A DNA stretch of 64,000 nt from Archangium gephyra (lineage in GTDB: Bacteria; Myxococcota; Myxococcia; Myxococcales; Myxococcaceae). The stretch lies in NCBI RefSeq assembly GCF_001027285.1, contig NZ_CP011509.1, forward strand, positions 2,116,501 through 2,180,500, read 5' to 3'. Below are positions 1-8,413 of the stretch, piece after piece; positions within the stretch are counted from its first letter, which is position 1, and every line of letters starts with the position of its first letter. The notes beneath the pieces are model-generated. The model worked only from the letters and a program-made list of their open reading frames with translations. It had not been told where the DNA came from and did no database searches. A program made the translations under genes and the position numbers.

Positions 1-741
1 GCCTTCGATCTTCAGGCTGTGGACGCCGATGTCCACGAGGTCGGGCACGGCCCGCACGCCCGCGAGGTCCTTGGGGCTGAGCAGGTAGCGCACGTCGCCG
101 AGGTCGCGCGTCTGGTGATCCACCACCAGGTCATACGGCAGGCGGCAGGACTGGGCACACTGGCCGCGGTTGGCCGAGCGCCCGCCCCAGGCCTCGCTGG
201 TGAGGCACTGGCCGCTCCAGGACATGCACAGCGCGCCGTGGATGAAGACCTCCAGCTCCATGTCCGTCTGGCTGGCCAGGCGGCGGATTTCGGTGGTGGA
301 GAGCTCCCGGGGGACGACGACGCGGGTGACACCCAGGCCCCGGGCGAAGCGGATGCCCTCGGCGCTGGAGACCGTCATCTGCGTGGAGGCGTGCAGCTCC
401 AGCTGGGGGCAGATGGCGCGGGCCAGCAGGGCGATGGCCGGGTCCTGGATGATGAGGGCGTCCACACCGGACTCGGCCACGCGGCGCAGGATGCGCTCCA
501 CCAGGGGCAGCTCGGGCTCGAAGACGAGCGTGTTCATCGTCACGTAGGCGCGAGCCCCGGCGCGGTGGACGAGCACCATCGTCTCGGGCAGCCGCTCGAG
601 CGAGAAGTTGTCGGCACGGGCGCGGGCGTTGAAGCCCTCGTCCAACCCGAAATAGACGGCATCGGCTCCACTGGCGAGTGCCGCGCGCAGTGAATCGAGG
701 TCGCCCGCGGGTGCGAGGATCTCAGGACGTCGGGAAGGCAT
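1..741 (-). CDS. Peptidase U32 family protein, C-terminus cut by the window edge
   Basis: 247 codons are visible and the frame stays open to base 1, so the C-terminus lies outside the window. The protein opens with ILAPAG (residues 8-13) and has ADAVYFGL (27-33), both typical of the U32 N-terminal barrel. The U32 signature is present at about 165-181 (FIHGALC...SGQC). Cysteines 172, 179, 195 and 199 fit the cluster-binding set known in this family. Characterised members (E. coli RlhA, TrhP) hydroxylate cytidine or uridine in 23S rRNA or tRNA rather than acting as proteases; others are called collagenase-like. Which subgroup this is depends on the missing C-terminal half. The start is ATG 739-741; the next gene upstream (aminotransferase) is co-directional, about 120 bases away. 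Confidence 0.9.
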   Translation of the reverse strand, partial: MPSRRPEILAPAGDLDSLRAALASGADAVYFGLDEGFNARARADNFSLERLPETMVLVHRAGARAYVTMNTLVFEPELPLVERILRRVAESGVDALIIQDPAIALLARAICPQLELHASTQMTVSSAEGIRFARGLGVTRVVVPRELSTTEIRRLASQTDMELEVFIHGALCMSWSGQCLTSEAWGGRSANRGQCAQSCRLPYDLVVDHQTRDLGDVRYLLSPKDLAGVRAVPDLVDIGVHSLKIEG

Positions 742-787
742 GCTGCCTCCATAACACGCGGCCCGCGTTCCAGTGCCCGCGCGGAGC

Positions 788-826
788 ACTCCCTCGCCCA
801 TCCCCCGGGCGGGAGAGGGGCGCCTC
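788..826. repeat. GC-rich imperfect palindrome, possible degenerate REP element
   Basis: The sequence CCCTCGCCC, a CCCCCGGGC centre and GGGAGAGGGG form a GC-rich hairpin between the stop of the aminotransferase and the start of the U32 gene. It resembles the REP cores seen elsewhere in this window (32353, 37905, 52648, 61536) but lacks the flanking GGGGTGAGGG block. It has no U-tract, so it is not a standard intrinsic terminator. Confidence 0.4.
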
Positions 827-859
827 CGGGGCCTCCGTTGGAATAAAGGGGGAGGTGTC

Positions 860-2089
860 TCAGGCCGGGCCGCTGGCGCGAGCCGCGTGCCCTCCCACCA
901 CGTGGTGCTCGCGGATGAAGGCGTCCAGCCGGTCGAAGGCGGTGGAGAGGATGTCCTCCGGCGGGAGGAACACCACCCGGAAGTGGTGCGTGCCGGCCTT
1001 CTGTCCGAAGCCGCTGCCGTGGACGAAGAGCACGCCCGTCTCGCGCAGCAGCGACAGGACGAACTGCTCGTCGTCCGTCACGCCGGGCAGTTGGAGGCGG
1101 ACCATCGCGTAGAAGGCGGCGGCGGGCTCCACCACGGACAGGCCGGGGATGGCGTTGATGCGGCGCACCATCAAGTCGCGCCGCGAGCGCATCCGCTTCA
1201 TCATCTCCGGGATGTGCTCCTGGGGCCCCTCAAGCGCGGGCTGGATGGCGTACTGCTGCGGGGCGGGCGCGCACAGCCGGGCATCCGCCAGCCGCATCAC
1301 CGCGCTCTTGAGCTCCGGCATCAGGTGCGCGTTGCAGAAGACGAGCCACCCCATGCGCCAGCCACAGGCCAGGTATGCCTTGGACAGGCCATTGAAGGTG
1401 ATGATGGGCACGTCCTTCGCCAGCGACGCGGTGGGCGTGTGGTCCTTGTCGTAGAGCAGCTTGTCGTAGATTTCATCGGAGAGGATGACGAGCCCACGCC
1501 GCCGGGCGAGCTCCAGCAGTCCCTCCAGCACCTTGCGGTCGAGCACCGCGCCCGTGGGGTTGTTGGGGTTGCACAGCAGGATCGCGCGGGTGCCGGGAGT
1601 GCACAGCGCGTCGATCTCCTCCAGGTCCAACGTCCAGCCGCGCTCCTCGTCCAAGGTGTAGGGCACGCCCCGGGCGTTCAGCTTGGCCATGAGGGCGTTG
1701 TAGAGCGGGTAGCCGGGGTTGGGCAGCAGGACGCGCTCGCCGGGGTCCAGCAGGGCCGTGAGGGCCAGCTCGAGTGCCTCGCTGGCGCCGCTGGTGACGA
1801 CCACGTCCGAGGGCGTGATGCCGGGGATGCCGGTGCGCGTGCACTCGCGGGCGATGGCCTCGCGCGCGGCCGGGATGCCCGCCGAGGGCGCATAGCCGTT
1901 GTGTCCGTCCCGCATCGCGCGGTGCACCGCCTCGATGAGGTGCGGCGGCGTCTGGAAGTCGAATTTGAGCGGATCCCCGATGTTCAGGAAGAGGATGCGC
2001 CGGCCCTGGGCTTCCAGGCGGCTCGCCTCGGCCACGACGTTGCGGATGGCGTAGCGGACGTTCTCGATGTGCCTGGCGGCGCGAATCAC
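860..2089 (-). CDS. Pyridoxal-phosphate aminotransferase, AlaA-like (alanine-synthesising)
   Basis: A 409-residue fold-type I class I/II aminotransferase, close in length and motif order to E. coli AlaA, which makes alanine from pyruvate and glutamate. Landmarks: LNIGDP (35-40), GYPLYNALM (126-134), NPNNPTG (174-180), SDEIYDKLLY (204-213), and NGLSKAY with Schiff-base lysine K237. The reading frame is open up to 2182, but the sequence before 2089 is Arg-rich and unlike the family. GTG at 2087-2089 has GAGGA just upstream and begins IRAARHIENVRY, matching the usual N-terminus. The intergenic region behind it carries palindromes that may regulate this gene or the opposite-strand small RNA. Substrate specificity is inferred from resemblance only. 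Confidence 0.88.
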   Translation of the reverse strand: MIRAARHIENVRYAIRNVVAEASRLEAQGRRILFLNIGDPLKFDFQTPPHLIEAVHRAMRDGHNGYAPSAGIPAAREAIARECTRTGIPGITPSDVVVTSGASEALELALTALLDPGERVLLPNPGYPLYNALMAKLNARGVPYTLDEERGWTLDLEEIDALCTPGTRAILLCNPNNPTGAVLDRKVLEGLLELARRRGLVILSDEIYDKLLYDKDHTPTASLAKDVPIITFNGLSKAYLACGWRMGWLVFCNAHLMPELKSAVMRLADARLCAPAPQQYAIQPALEGPQEHIPEMMKRMRSRRDLMVRRINAIPGLSVVEPAAAFYAMVRLQLPGVTDDEQFVLSLLRETGVLFVHGSGFGQKAGTHHFRVVFLPPEDILSTAFDRLDAFIREHHVVGGHAARASGPA

Positions 2090-2193
2090 GGGAATCCTCG
2101 GCAAGGGTCGCTGTCTATGTAACAACGGCCTCCGCCTCGGGGTGCGGGACGTTCTCCTCCGGGTGCGGCGGAGGACACCCAATGGGGAAGGCG

Positions 2194-2229
2194 TCCTGAT
2201 TCAGGACAGAAGTGTCCGATTCCGGGACA
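2194..2229. promoter_or_regulatory. Tandem overlapping palindromes, candidate enhancer/operator
   Basis: Three inverted repeats overlap: TCCTGA-T-TCAGGA (2194-2206), GGACA-GAAG-TGTCC (2204-2217) and TGTCC-7 nt-GGACA (2213-2229), all perfect in the arms. They lie about 175-210 bases upstream of the predicted sigma-54 transcription start at 2402, which is where enhancer-binding proteins usually bind. They also lie 105-140 bases upstream of the aminotransferase on the other strand. The protein that binds is unknown. Confidence 0.5.
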
Positions 2230-2375
2230 GCTTCGGATTGCGCGTCCAACCCCTTGAGTTCCCGATGATTTCGGGTGGTTTTGTCACGACGCGTTACATT
2301 CGAGCGGAGGGGGAGTGGAGCCCTGACGCACCGGGTCAGTTTTGGACTCCCAAGCAATATCGAGCGCTTGGCCGC

Positions 2376-2391
2376 TGGCACGCTGGGTGCT
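2376..2391 (+). promoter_or_regulatory. Sigma-54 (-24/-12) promoter
   Basis: TGGCACGCTGGGTGCT matches the consensus TGGCAC-R-N4-TTGCW at every defined position except one (G for T). The invariant GG (2377-2378) and GC (2389-2390) are separated by exactly ten bases. The start would be near 2402. No protein gene follows on this strand; an intrinsic terminator is reached about 90-100 bases later. Confidence 0.6.
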
Positions 2392-2401
2392 TTAGAGAGG
2401 C

Positions 2402-2500
2402 CTACACCGAGACACGGGCCGTCAACCTCCTCCTCTGACGTCCCGCTGTGGTGAGCGGCGGATGAGCCTCCCCAGAAGGCTCGCCCGCCGCTGTTTTTTT
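2402..2500 (+). ncRNA. Candidate sigma-54-dependent small RNA (~99 nt)
   Basis: The stretch runs from the predicted +1 of a good -24/-12 promoter to the last T of a strong intrinsic terminator and holds no plausible ORF with a ribosome binding site. The terminator's U-tract points to plus-strand transcription, but no plus-strand protein gene lies upstream, which is the main argument for an RNA gene. The layout (sigma-54 promoter, about 100 nt, C-rich terminator loop) recalls Pxr, the developmental sRNA of Myxococcus xanthus. I cannot compare sequences here, so homology is not claimed. An alternative is the tail of a short unrecognised peptide transcript. Confidence 0.5.
2454..2500 (+). terminator. 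Strong intrinsic terminator
   Basis: An 8-bp stem AGCGGCGG/CCGCCGCT (2454-2461 with 2485-2492), a 2x2 internal loop, a 6-bp stem GAGCCT/AGGCTC (2464-2469 with 2477-2482), a 7-nt C-rich loop, then G and seven Ts (2494-2500). The U-tract is on the plus strand only. The same hairpin lies five bases past the RND pump stop codon on the minus strand but has no U-tract in that direction. Confidence 0.8.
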
Positions 2501-2504
2501 GCGC

Positions 2505-5500
2505 TCAGGCCGGACGCGGCGTCTGTCCGCCATCGCCCGATGTTGGAGGCGGGGTGCCGTGCTCATGGCGCTTGAGCAGCTTCGTCCGGGCCGTCTCCAC
2601 CAGCGTGTACAGCACGGGGATGAAGATGAGGTTGACGAAGGTGGACAGCAGCATGCCGCCGAACACCGCCGTGCCCAGCGACTTGCGCGAGGCGGCGCCC
2701 GCGCCCGTGGCCAGCACCAGCGGCACCACGCCCAACAGGAAGGCGAAGGACGTCATGATGATGGGCCGCAGCCGCGTGTCCGCCGCCTGGATGGCCGCCT
2801 CCACCGCGCTCTTGCCCTGATGGCGCAGCTGCTCGGCGAACTCCACGATGAGCACCGCGTTCTTGCTGGACAGGCCCACCAGCATCAGCAGACCGACCTG
2901 GCAGAAGACGTCGTTGGCGAGCCCTCGCAGCAGCTGGAAGCCGAGCGCGCCGAGGATGGCCACCGGCACCGCCAGCATGATGACGAAGGGCAGGGCGAAG
3001 CTCTCGTACTGCGCCGACAGCACCAGGAAGACGAAGACGACGCCCAGGGCGAAGATGAGCAGCACCTTGCCCGCGGACTGCTTCTGCTCGAGCGACAAAC
3101 CCGTCCACTCGAAGGTGAAGCCGGCCGGGAGACCCTGGCGGGCCACGGCCTCCATGGCGTCCAGCGCCTGACCGGTGCTGACGCCGGGGGCGCCCTGGCC
3201 GTTGATGGTGGCCGAGCGGAACAGGTTGTAGTGGGTGATGTTCTGCGCGGTGGTGACGGGCTCCACCTTCACCAGGCTCTCCAGCGGCACCATCTGTCCC
3301 TGCGTCGAGCGCACGTAGAAGGCGGAGATGTCCTTGGGCTCGTTGCGGAAGGGCATGGCCGCCTGCACGTAGACGCGGTAGACGCGGTTGGCGAAGGTGA
3401 AGTCATTCACGTAGCTGCTGCCCATGTAGACCTGCAGCGTGGAGTAGAGCGCGTCCAGCGACACGCCGAGCGACTTGGCCTTCTCCCGGTCCACCGACAC
3501 GTTGAGCAGCGGGGTGCTCGCCGTGTAGGACGAGAAGACGCTGCGCAGGTCCGGTGACTGGTTGGCCCGTCCCGAGAGCTGCTGGGTGGCCGCCGCCAGC
3601 TCGTCCAGCGTGTGGTTGCCCTGCTGATCCTCCAGGACGAACTCGAAGCCACCCACGCTGCCCACGCCGCGGATGGTGGGTGGCTGGAAGACCAGCACCC
3701 GCGCTCCGGGAATGCCAGCCAGCGGCCCGCGCAGCCGGTTGACCAGCCCGGCCACGCTCTGCTCCTTCTCCTCGCGCTCCTCCCACGGGTGGAGGTTGAT
3801 GAAGAGGACGCCGTAGTTGGGGCCGGTGCCCAGCAGCGAGAAGCCGCCCACGGTGAAGATGTCCGCCACCTCCTTCTGCCGGCGCAGCACCTCTTCCGTC
3901 TGCAGCAGCACCTGCCGTGTGTAGTCCAGCGACGTGCCCTCGGGGCCCTGGATGGCGACGATGATGTAGCCCTGGTCCTCCTCGGGAATGAAGCCGGTGG
4001 GGGTGACGCGGTAGAGCAGCGCCGTGAGGCCCAGGAGCACCACGAAGGCGCCCAGCACCACCCAGCGCGGGCCGGGCAGCAGCAGCTTGCCCAGGAAGCG
4101 CGCGTAGCCTCGCCGGAAGGCATCCATCGTCTGGTCCACCCAGCGGAAGAAGCGCCACTTCTGTCCCTCGTGCGCGCGCAGCAGCCGGGCGCACAGCGCG
4201 GGGGACAGCGTGAGGGCCACCAGGGCCGACAGGCTGATGGAGAAGGCCAGCGTGAGCGCGAACTGCCGGTAGATGGTGCCCGTGGTGCCCGGGAAGAAGG
4301 ACACCGGGACGAACACCGCCGAGAGCACCAGCGCCGTGGCGATCACCGCGCCGCCCACCTGCTTCATGCTCCGGTGCGACGCCTCGCGCGCGTCCACGTT
4401 CTCCTCCACCATGACGCGCTCGACGTTCTCGATGACCACGATGGCGTCATCCACCACCAGGCCCGTGGCCAGTGTCAGGCCGAAGAGCGTCAGCGTGTTG
4501 AGCGAGAAGCCGAACGCGCTCACGAAGGCGAAGGTGCCCACCAGCGACACCGGCAGCGTCGTGGCCACCACGAGGATGCTGCGCCAGCCGTGCAGGAAGA
4601 TGAAGATGACGAGGATGACGAGCGCGATGGCCTCCACCAGCGTGACCAGCACCTCCTCGATGGAGGCCTGCACCGCCGCCGTGGTGTCGAAGGCCCGCTC
4701 GTAGACCATGCCCGGCGGGAAGTTGCCCTTGAGCCGCTCCAGCTCGGCCACCACGCCCTCGCGCACCTCCAGCGCGTTGGAGCCGGGGAGCTGGAAGATG
4801 CCCAGGCCCACCGCGTCCCGGCCGTTGAAGCGCAAGAGCTGGTTGTAGTTCTCCGCTCCCAGCTCCACCCGGCCCACGTCCTTCATCTGCACCAGCGTGC
4901 CGTCCTCGCCACGCTGCAGGACGATGTCGCCGAACTGCTCCGGCGTGGACAGCTGGCCGAGCACCTGCACGTTGATCTGATACGTCTGCCCCTGCGGAGA
5001 AGGAGGCTGGCCCACCTGTCCCGCGGCCACCTGCACGTTCTGCTCGCGCAGCGCGCCCACCACGTCCTGCGCGGTGAGGCCCCGGCTCGCCAGCTTCGTG
5101 GGGTCCAACCACAACCGCATGGCGAAGCGGCGCTCGCCGAAGATGCGTACGTCGCCCACGCCCTTCACCCGCAGCAGCGCGTCGCGGATGTAGACGTCCG
5201 CGTAGTTGCTGAGGAAGCCCGTGTCGTAGCGCCCCGCCTCGTCATACAGGCCGAAGGACATGAGCAGCTGCGATTGCGTCTTGTTGATGGTGATGCCCAG
5301 CGCGTTCACCTCGGCGGGCAGCCGCGCCGAGGCGGTGGCCACCCGGTTCTGCACGTCCACCGCCGCGACGTCCAGGTCACGGTCCGGCTCGAAGGTGACG
5401 GTGATGGTGCTGGTGCCGTTGTTGCTGCTGTTGGAGGAGATGTAGCGCATGCCCTCCAGGCCGTTGAGCTGGCGCTCCAGCACCGTCGTCACGGCGCTCT

Positions 5501-5675
5501 CCACCACCTCGGCGGAGGCACCGATGTACGTGGACGTCACGGTCACCTGCGGTGCCGCGAGCTCCGGGTACTGCTCGATGGGCAGGCTGGGGATGGAGAT
5601 GGCGCCCACCAGCGTGATGAGGATGGAGATGACGCTGGCGAAGATGGGCCGGCGGATGAAGAAGTCGGAGAACAT
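2505..5675 (-). CDS. RND efflux pump inner-membrane transporter, HAE1 family (AcrB/MexB-like)
   Basis: A 1056-residue proton-driven multidrug exporter and the inner-membrane engine of a tripartite pump. It starts MFSDFFIRRPIFA, as in AcrB-type proteins, and has the expected layout: one TM helix, a large periplasmic loop, TM2-6, a second TM helix, a second loop and TM8-12. The proton-relay pair is D409-D410 in GLVVDDAIVVIENV. FFPGTTGTIYRQFALT (about 465-480) is also typical. It is the last gene of a minus-strand operon and follows the adaptor gene by six bases, so expression is coupled. Its length equals the family norm and nothing looks broken. Substrates cannot be read from sequence; drugs, detergents or secondary metabolites are usual. 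Confidence 0.95.
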   Translation of the reverse strand: MFSDFFIRRPIFASVISILITLVGAISIPSLPIEQYPELAAPQVTVTSTYIGASAEVVESAVTTVLERQLNGLEGMRYISSNSSNNGTSTITVTFEPDRDLDVAAVDVQNRVATASARLPAEVNALGITINKTQSQLLMSFGLYDEAGRYDTGFLSNYADVYIRDALLRVKGVGDVRIFGERRFAMRLWLDPTKLASRGLTAQDVVGALREQNVQVAAGQVGQPPSPQGQTYQINVQVLGQLSTPEQFGDIVLQRGEDGTLVQMKDVGRVELGAENYNQLLRFNGRDAVGLGIFQLPGSNALEVREGVVAELERLKGNFPPGMVYERAFDTTAAVQASIEEVLVTLVEAIALVILVIFIFLHGWRSILVVATTLPVSLVGTFAFVSAFGFSLNTLTLFGLTLATGLVVDDAIVVIENVERVMVEENVDAREASHRSMKQVGGAVIATALVLSAVFVPVSFFPGTTGTIYRQFALTLAFSISLSALVALTLSPALCARLLRAHEGQKWRFFRWVDQTMDAFRRGYARFLGKLLLPGPRWVVLGAFVVLLGLTALLYRVTPTGFIPEEDQGYIIVAIQGPEGTSLDYTRQVLLQTEEVLRRQKEVADIFTVGGFSLLGTGPNYGVLFINLHPWEEREEKEQSVAGLVNRLRGPLAGIPGARVLVFQPPTIRGVGSVGGFEFVLEDQQGNHTLDELAAATQQLSGRANQSPDLRSVFSSYTASTPLLNVSVDREKAKSLGVSLDALYSTLQVYMGSSYVNDFTFANRVYRVYVQAAMPFRNEPKDISAFYVRSTQGQMVPLESLVKVEPVTTAQNITHYNLFRSATINGQGAPGVSTGQALDAMEAVARQGLPAGFTFEWTGLSLEQKQSAGKVLLIFALGVVFVFLVLSAQYESFALPFVIMLAVPVAILGALGFQLLRGLANDVFCQVGLLMLVGLSSKNAVLIVEFAEQLRHQGKSAVEAAIQAADTRLRPIIMTSFAFLLGVVPLVLATGAGAASRKSLGTAVFGGMLLSTFVNLIFIPVLYTLVETARTKLLKRHEHGTPPPTSGDGGQTPRPA

Positions 5676-5681
5676 GGGTGC

Positions 5682-6899
5682 TCACTTCCCCCCGTCCGGG
5701 CTCGGTGCCGTGCCCGCGTCCCCAGAGCCACCCGTGCCCGCGTCCGCGCCACCGCCCACGCCAGGGCCCTCGCCCGGCAGCTGCTTCGCCGGTTTGGGCT
5801 GGATGGGCTGCCCATCCCGAAGCTGCTGGAGCGAACCGACGATGACCTGTGCCCCCGGCTCCAGGCCCTCCAGCAGCTCGTAGTAGTTGCCCTGGATCCC
5901 GCCCAGCTTCACCGGCCGCCGCTGCGCCACCATGGGCCCACCGTCGCCCTGCACCGCCACCATGGCGAAGAACTGGCTGCTCTGCTGCGTCACCGCGAAG
6001 GTGGGCAGCCGCAGCGCCTCGCGCGTGGCGTACACCACCTGGGTGTGCACCACCTGGCCCGCGCGCAGCCCCTGCGTGTTGTCGAAGGCGGCCTTCAGCT
6101 CCACCAGCTGCGTGCGTGGATCCGGCGTGGGCGCCACGAAGAAGACGGGGGCGCTCACCACCGGCTGGCCCTCGCTGTCGAGCACCTCCACCCGCGTGCT
6201 GCCCGTCTCCACCTCCGAGGCGCGCTCGGGCGGTACCGCCACGGAGATCTCCAGCGCCCGGCTCTGGTCCACGTTCGTCAGCGCCGTCTGGGACGTGACG
6301 TAGTCACCCATCTTCACGGGGATGTCGCCCACCACGCCGGCGAAGGGCGCCTCCACCCGGTAGTAGCCGAGCTCCACCTGCTGGGCCTGCAGCTGGGCCT
6401 CCGCCGAACGCGCGCTGGCCTCGGCCGCCGCCGCCTGGGCCACCGCCTGCTCATAGTCCTGCCGGCTCATGAGCCCCTCGCGCAGCAGTTGCTCGGCGCG
6501 TTGCCGGCTGCTGCGCGCGAACTCCCGCTGGGCCAGGGCCGAGGAGCGCTGGGCCTGGGCACTCTGTACGCCCGCGCGCTCGCGCTTCGGGTCCACCTCC
6601 AGCAACACCTGGCCCTGCTTCACCTCCTGGCCCGGCTTCACCGCGATGCGCTGCACGTAGCCGGCCACCTGCGGATAGACGGTGATGCTGCGGCGGGAGA
6701 TGAGCGTCCCCAGGTACTCGCCCATGTCGCGCACCGGGCCCGGACGCAGCTCCAACACCTCCACCGGCAGCGCCTGTGCTCCACCTCCCGGGCCGCCGGG
6801 TCCACCCTGGGGCGCTCCCTGTCCTTGTGAGCGCTGACACCCCGCAAGGGCCAGGGCCGCCAGCCACACTCCCCACACTCCCCGCCTCACCAGTCGCAT
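5682..6899 (-). CDS. RND efflux periplasmic adaptor, membrane fusion lipoprotein (AcrA-like)
   Basis: A 405-residue membrane fusion protein linking the inner-membrane pump to the outer-membrane channel. The N-terminus has a lipobox (LALAGC, lipidated Cys 21). It continues with a lipoyl half-motif around GYVQRIAVKPGQEVKQGQ (about 85-102), a long Ala/Gln/Arg-rich coiled-coil hairpin (about 110-175), then the second lipoyl half (YYRVEAPFAGVVGDI) and beta-barrel domains. The C-terminal tail is low-complexity, rich in Gly, Pro and Asp. The start overlaps the end of the channel gene by 13 bases and the stop lies six bases before the pump gene. Confidence 0.94.
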   Translation of the reverse strand: MRLVRRGVWGVWLAALALAGCQRSQGQGAPQGGPGGPGGGAQALPVEVLELRPGPVRDMGEYLGTLISRRSITVYPQVAGYVQRIAVKPGQEVKQGQVLLEVDPKRERAGVQSAQAQRSSALAQREFARSSRQRAEQLLREGLMSRQDYEQAVAQAAAAEASARSAEAQLQAQQVELGYYRVEAPFAGVVGDIPVKMGDYVTSQTALTNVDQSRALEISVAVPPERASEVETGSTRVEVLDSEGQPVVSAPVFFVAPTPDPRTQLVELKAAFDNTQGLRAGQVVHTQVVYATREALRLPTFAVTQQSSQFFAMVAVQGDGGPMVAQRRPVKLGGIQGNYYELLEGLEPGAQVIVGSLQQLRDGQPIQPKPAKQLPGEGPGVGGGADAGTGGSGDAGTAPSPDGGK

Positions 6900-8329
6900 G
6901 CCGCCTCCGCCAGGAACGCCTCGATTCGCGCCTGGAACAACTGGAACTCGCTCACCACCAGGTTCAGCTCCGCCTGCCGCAGCGCCGCCGCGGACACCAC
7001 CAGGTCCTGACTCGTCCCGGTGCCCACCTCGAAGGCCCGGCGGGTGAGCCGGTCGTTCTCCGCCGCCAGCTCCCGCGCCCGCGTGGCGATCTCCAGTTCC
7101 GCCCCCGCCACGCCCACCTCGCGCCGCGTCTGCCTCACCTCGACCGAGGCCCCGCGCTGCCTCGACACCACCTCCTGGCGCGCCGTCTCCTCCTGGGCTC
7201 GCGCCTGCCGCACGCGGCCTCCGCGCGCGCCTCCTTCATAGAAGGGCAGGGTGAGCACCGCGCCGATGTTCCACACGGGCACCCGCGCGAAGCCCGGGTC
7301 CACCGTGAAGCCCAACACCGTGCTCTGGGCCTCCAGCGTGGGCAGGTACTGCGCCCGGGCCGCCGACACGTCGTGCCCGGCCGCCTCCAGCTGCGCGCGC
7401 GCCGCCGCCAGGTCCGGCCGCTCCTCCAACGCCTGGAGGCCCTGGCATCGCCGCTGGCCGTGATTGAGCAACTCCTCCAGGGACACGCCGCGCGTCAGCC
7501 CCACAGGCTTCTCCTGTCCGAGTATCAGCGCCAGGGCATCCCGCGCCTGCAGCAGCGAGTTGTCCCCGGACACCACGGAGGAGCGCGCCGACTCCGCGTC
7601 CTGCCGCAGGCGGATGACGTCCAGCTGGGTGCCCGCGCCCAGCTCCAGCCGCCGCTGGGCCAGCGCCAGCCGCTCCAGGGCGGAGCGCAGGTTGACGCGG
7701 TTCACCTCGGAAATCCGCTCGGAGGAGGCCACCCGCGCCAGTGCCCGGGCGAGCTCGCCGGTGAGCTGGCGCCGCGTCTCCTCCAGCGACAGCTCGGCGG
7801 CGCGGCGGGAGGAGCTGGCCGAGCGCAGGGATTGGAAGGCGCTCCAGTCGAGCAGGGGCACGGAGGCCGTCACCGTGGCGGTGCCCAGGGGCGAGGTGGG
7901 CCGCGGGCCGTCACCACCCCCCGTGCCGATTCCTCCGCCAAGGCCGCCCCCGACGAAGGGGGTCGCGGGGTCGAGCACGTTGTATTGGACACCGGCCGAG
8001 CCCCCGAGGGTGGGCAGCAGTCCGGCGAGGGCCACGCGCCGTTGTCCCGCGGCGGACTCCACCCGCGCCAGCGCGACGCGCAGGTCCGTGGATTGCTGGC
8101 GCAACAGCGCGAGCGCCTCGTCCCAGGAGCCCACCAGCACCGGAGCCGGAGGCACGGGCTCGAGCAGCGGATCCGAGACCTCGGGTTGAAAGGGCGGAGA
8201 CACGGCGGCGGGCGGCTGCTGTGGCGGAGCGGCCCCCGGTCCCGTCTGGGCCAGCAGGGCACCCGCGGGAAGGCCGGCGTGCCAGAGCAGGGCTGTGAGC
8301 AGGAGGGCGGTCATGGACAGGCCGCCCAC
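6887..8329 (-). CDS. TolC-family outer-membrane efflux channel
   Basis: 480 residues with two repeats of the outer-membrane efflux protein family. An N-terminal hydrophobic segment is followed by a Pro-rich linker and two long helical barrels with LELGAGTQLDVIRLRQD (first half) and FEVGTGTSQDLVVSAAALRQ (second half), the paired signature of this fold. It is the first gene of the efflux operon; the adaptor start lies inside its last codons. GTG at 8329 is the longest reasonable start; ATG at 8314 (MTALLLTALLW) would give a cleaner signal peptide. Neither has a strong Shine-Dalgarno. A palindromic operator candidate sits 67-84 bases upstream. Confidence 0.93.
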   Translation of the reverse strand: MGGLSMTALLLTALLWHAGLPAGALLAQTGPGAAPPQQPPAAVSPPFQPEVSDPLLEPVPPAPVLVGSWDEALALLRQQSTDLRVALARVESAAGQRRVALAGLLPTLGGSAGVQYNVLDPATPFVGGGLGGGIGTGGGDGPRPTSPLGTATVTASVPLLDWSAFQSLRSASSSRRAAELSLEETRRQLTGELARALARVASSERISEVNRVNLRSALERLALAQRRLELGAGTQLDVIRLRQDAESARSSVVSGDNSLLQARDALALILGQEKPVGLTRGVSLEELLNHGQRRCQGLQALEERPDLAAARAQLEAAGHDVSAARAQYLPTLEAQSTVLGFTVDPGFARVPVWNIGAVLTLPFYEGGARGGRVRQARAQEETARQEVVSRQRGASVEVRQTRREVGVAGAELEIATRARELAAENDRLTRRAFEVGTGTSQDLVVSAAALRQAELNLVVSEFQLFQARIEAFLAEAACDW

Positions 8330-8395
8330 ATTGCTGCCTGCCTTCGCGCATTGCCTCCTACCCGAGGGCAGTCATGACACAGCAGGACATTGTGG

Positions 8396-8413
8396 GTGCT
8401 CGCTAGCGAGCAC
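8396..8413. promoter_or_regulatory. 18-bp perfect palindrome upstream of the efflux operon
   Basis: GTGCTCGCTAGCGAGCAC is a perfect 9+9 palindrome. A related copy with 14 of 18 bases identical lies at 8457-8474. Palindromes of this size upstream of RND operons are usually bound by TetR/AcrR-type repressors. No such regulator is encoded nearby, so it would act from elsewhere in the genome. Confidence 0.5.

Noticed and set aside
2067-2438. Plus-strand ORF spanning the aminotransferase start and the intergenic region
   Set aside because: No ribosome binding site, composition unlike coding DNA here, and it overlaps the minus-strand aminotransferase N-terminus, the palindromes and the sigma-54 promoter.
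3612-6830. 1072-codon plus-strand ORF opposite the RND operon (and similar long ones at 26162-29398 minus, 29860-31869 minus, 773-2122 plus)
   Set aside because: Shadow frames: very rich in His, Arg, Gln, Gly and Ala as expected from the complement of GC3-biased genes, with no domain motifs, while the opposite strand has well-supported families.
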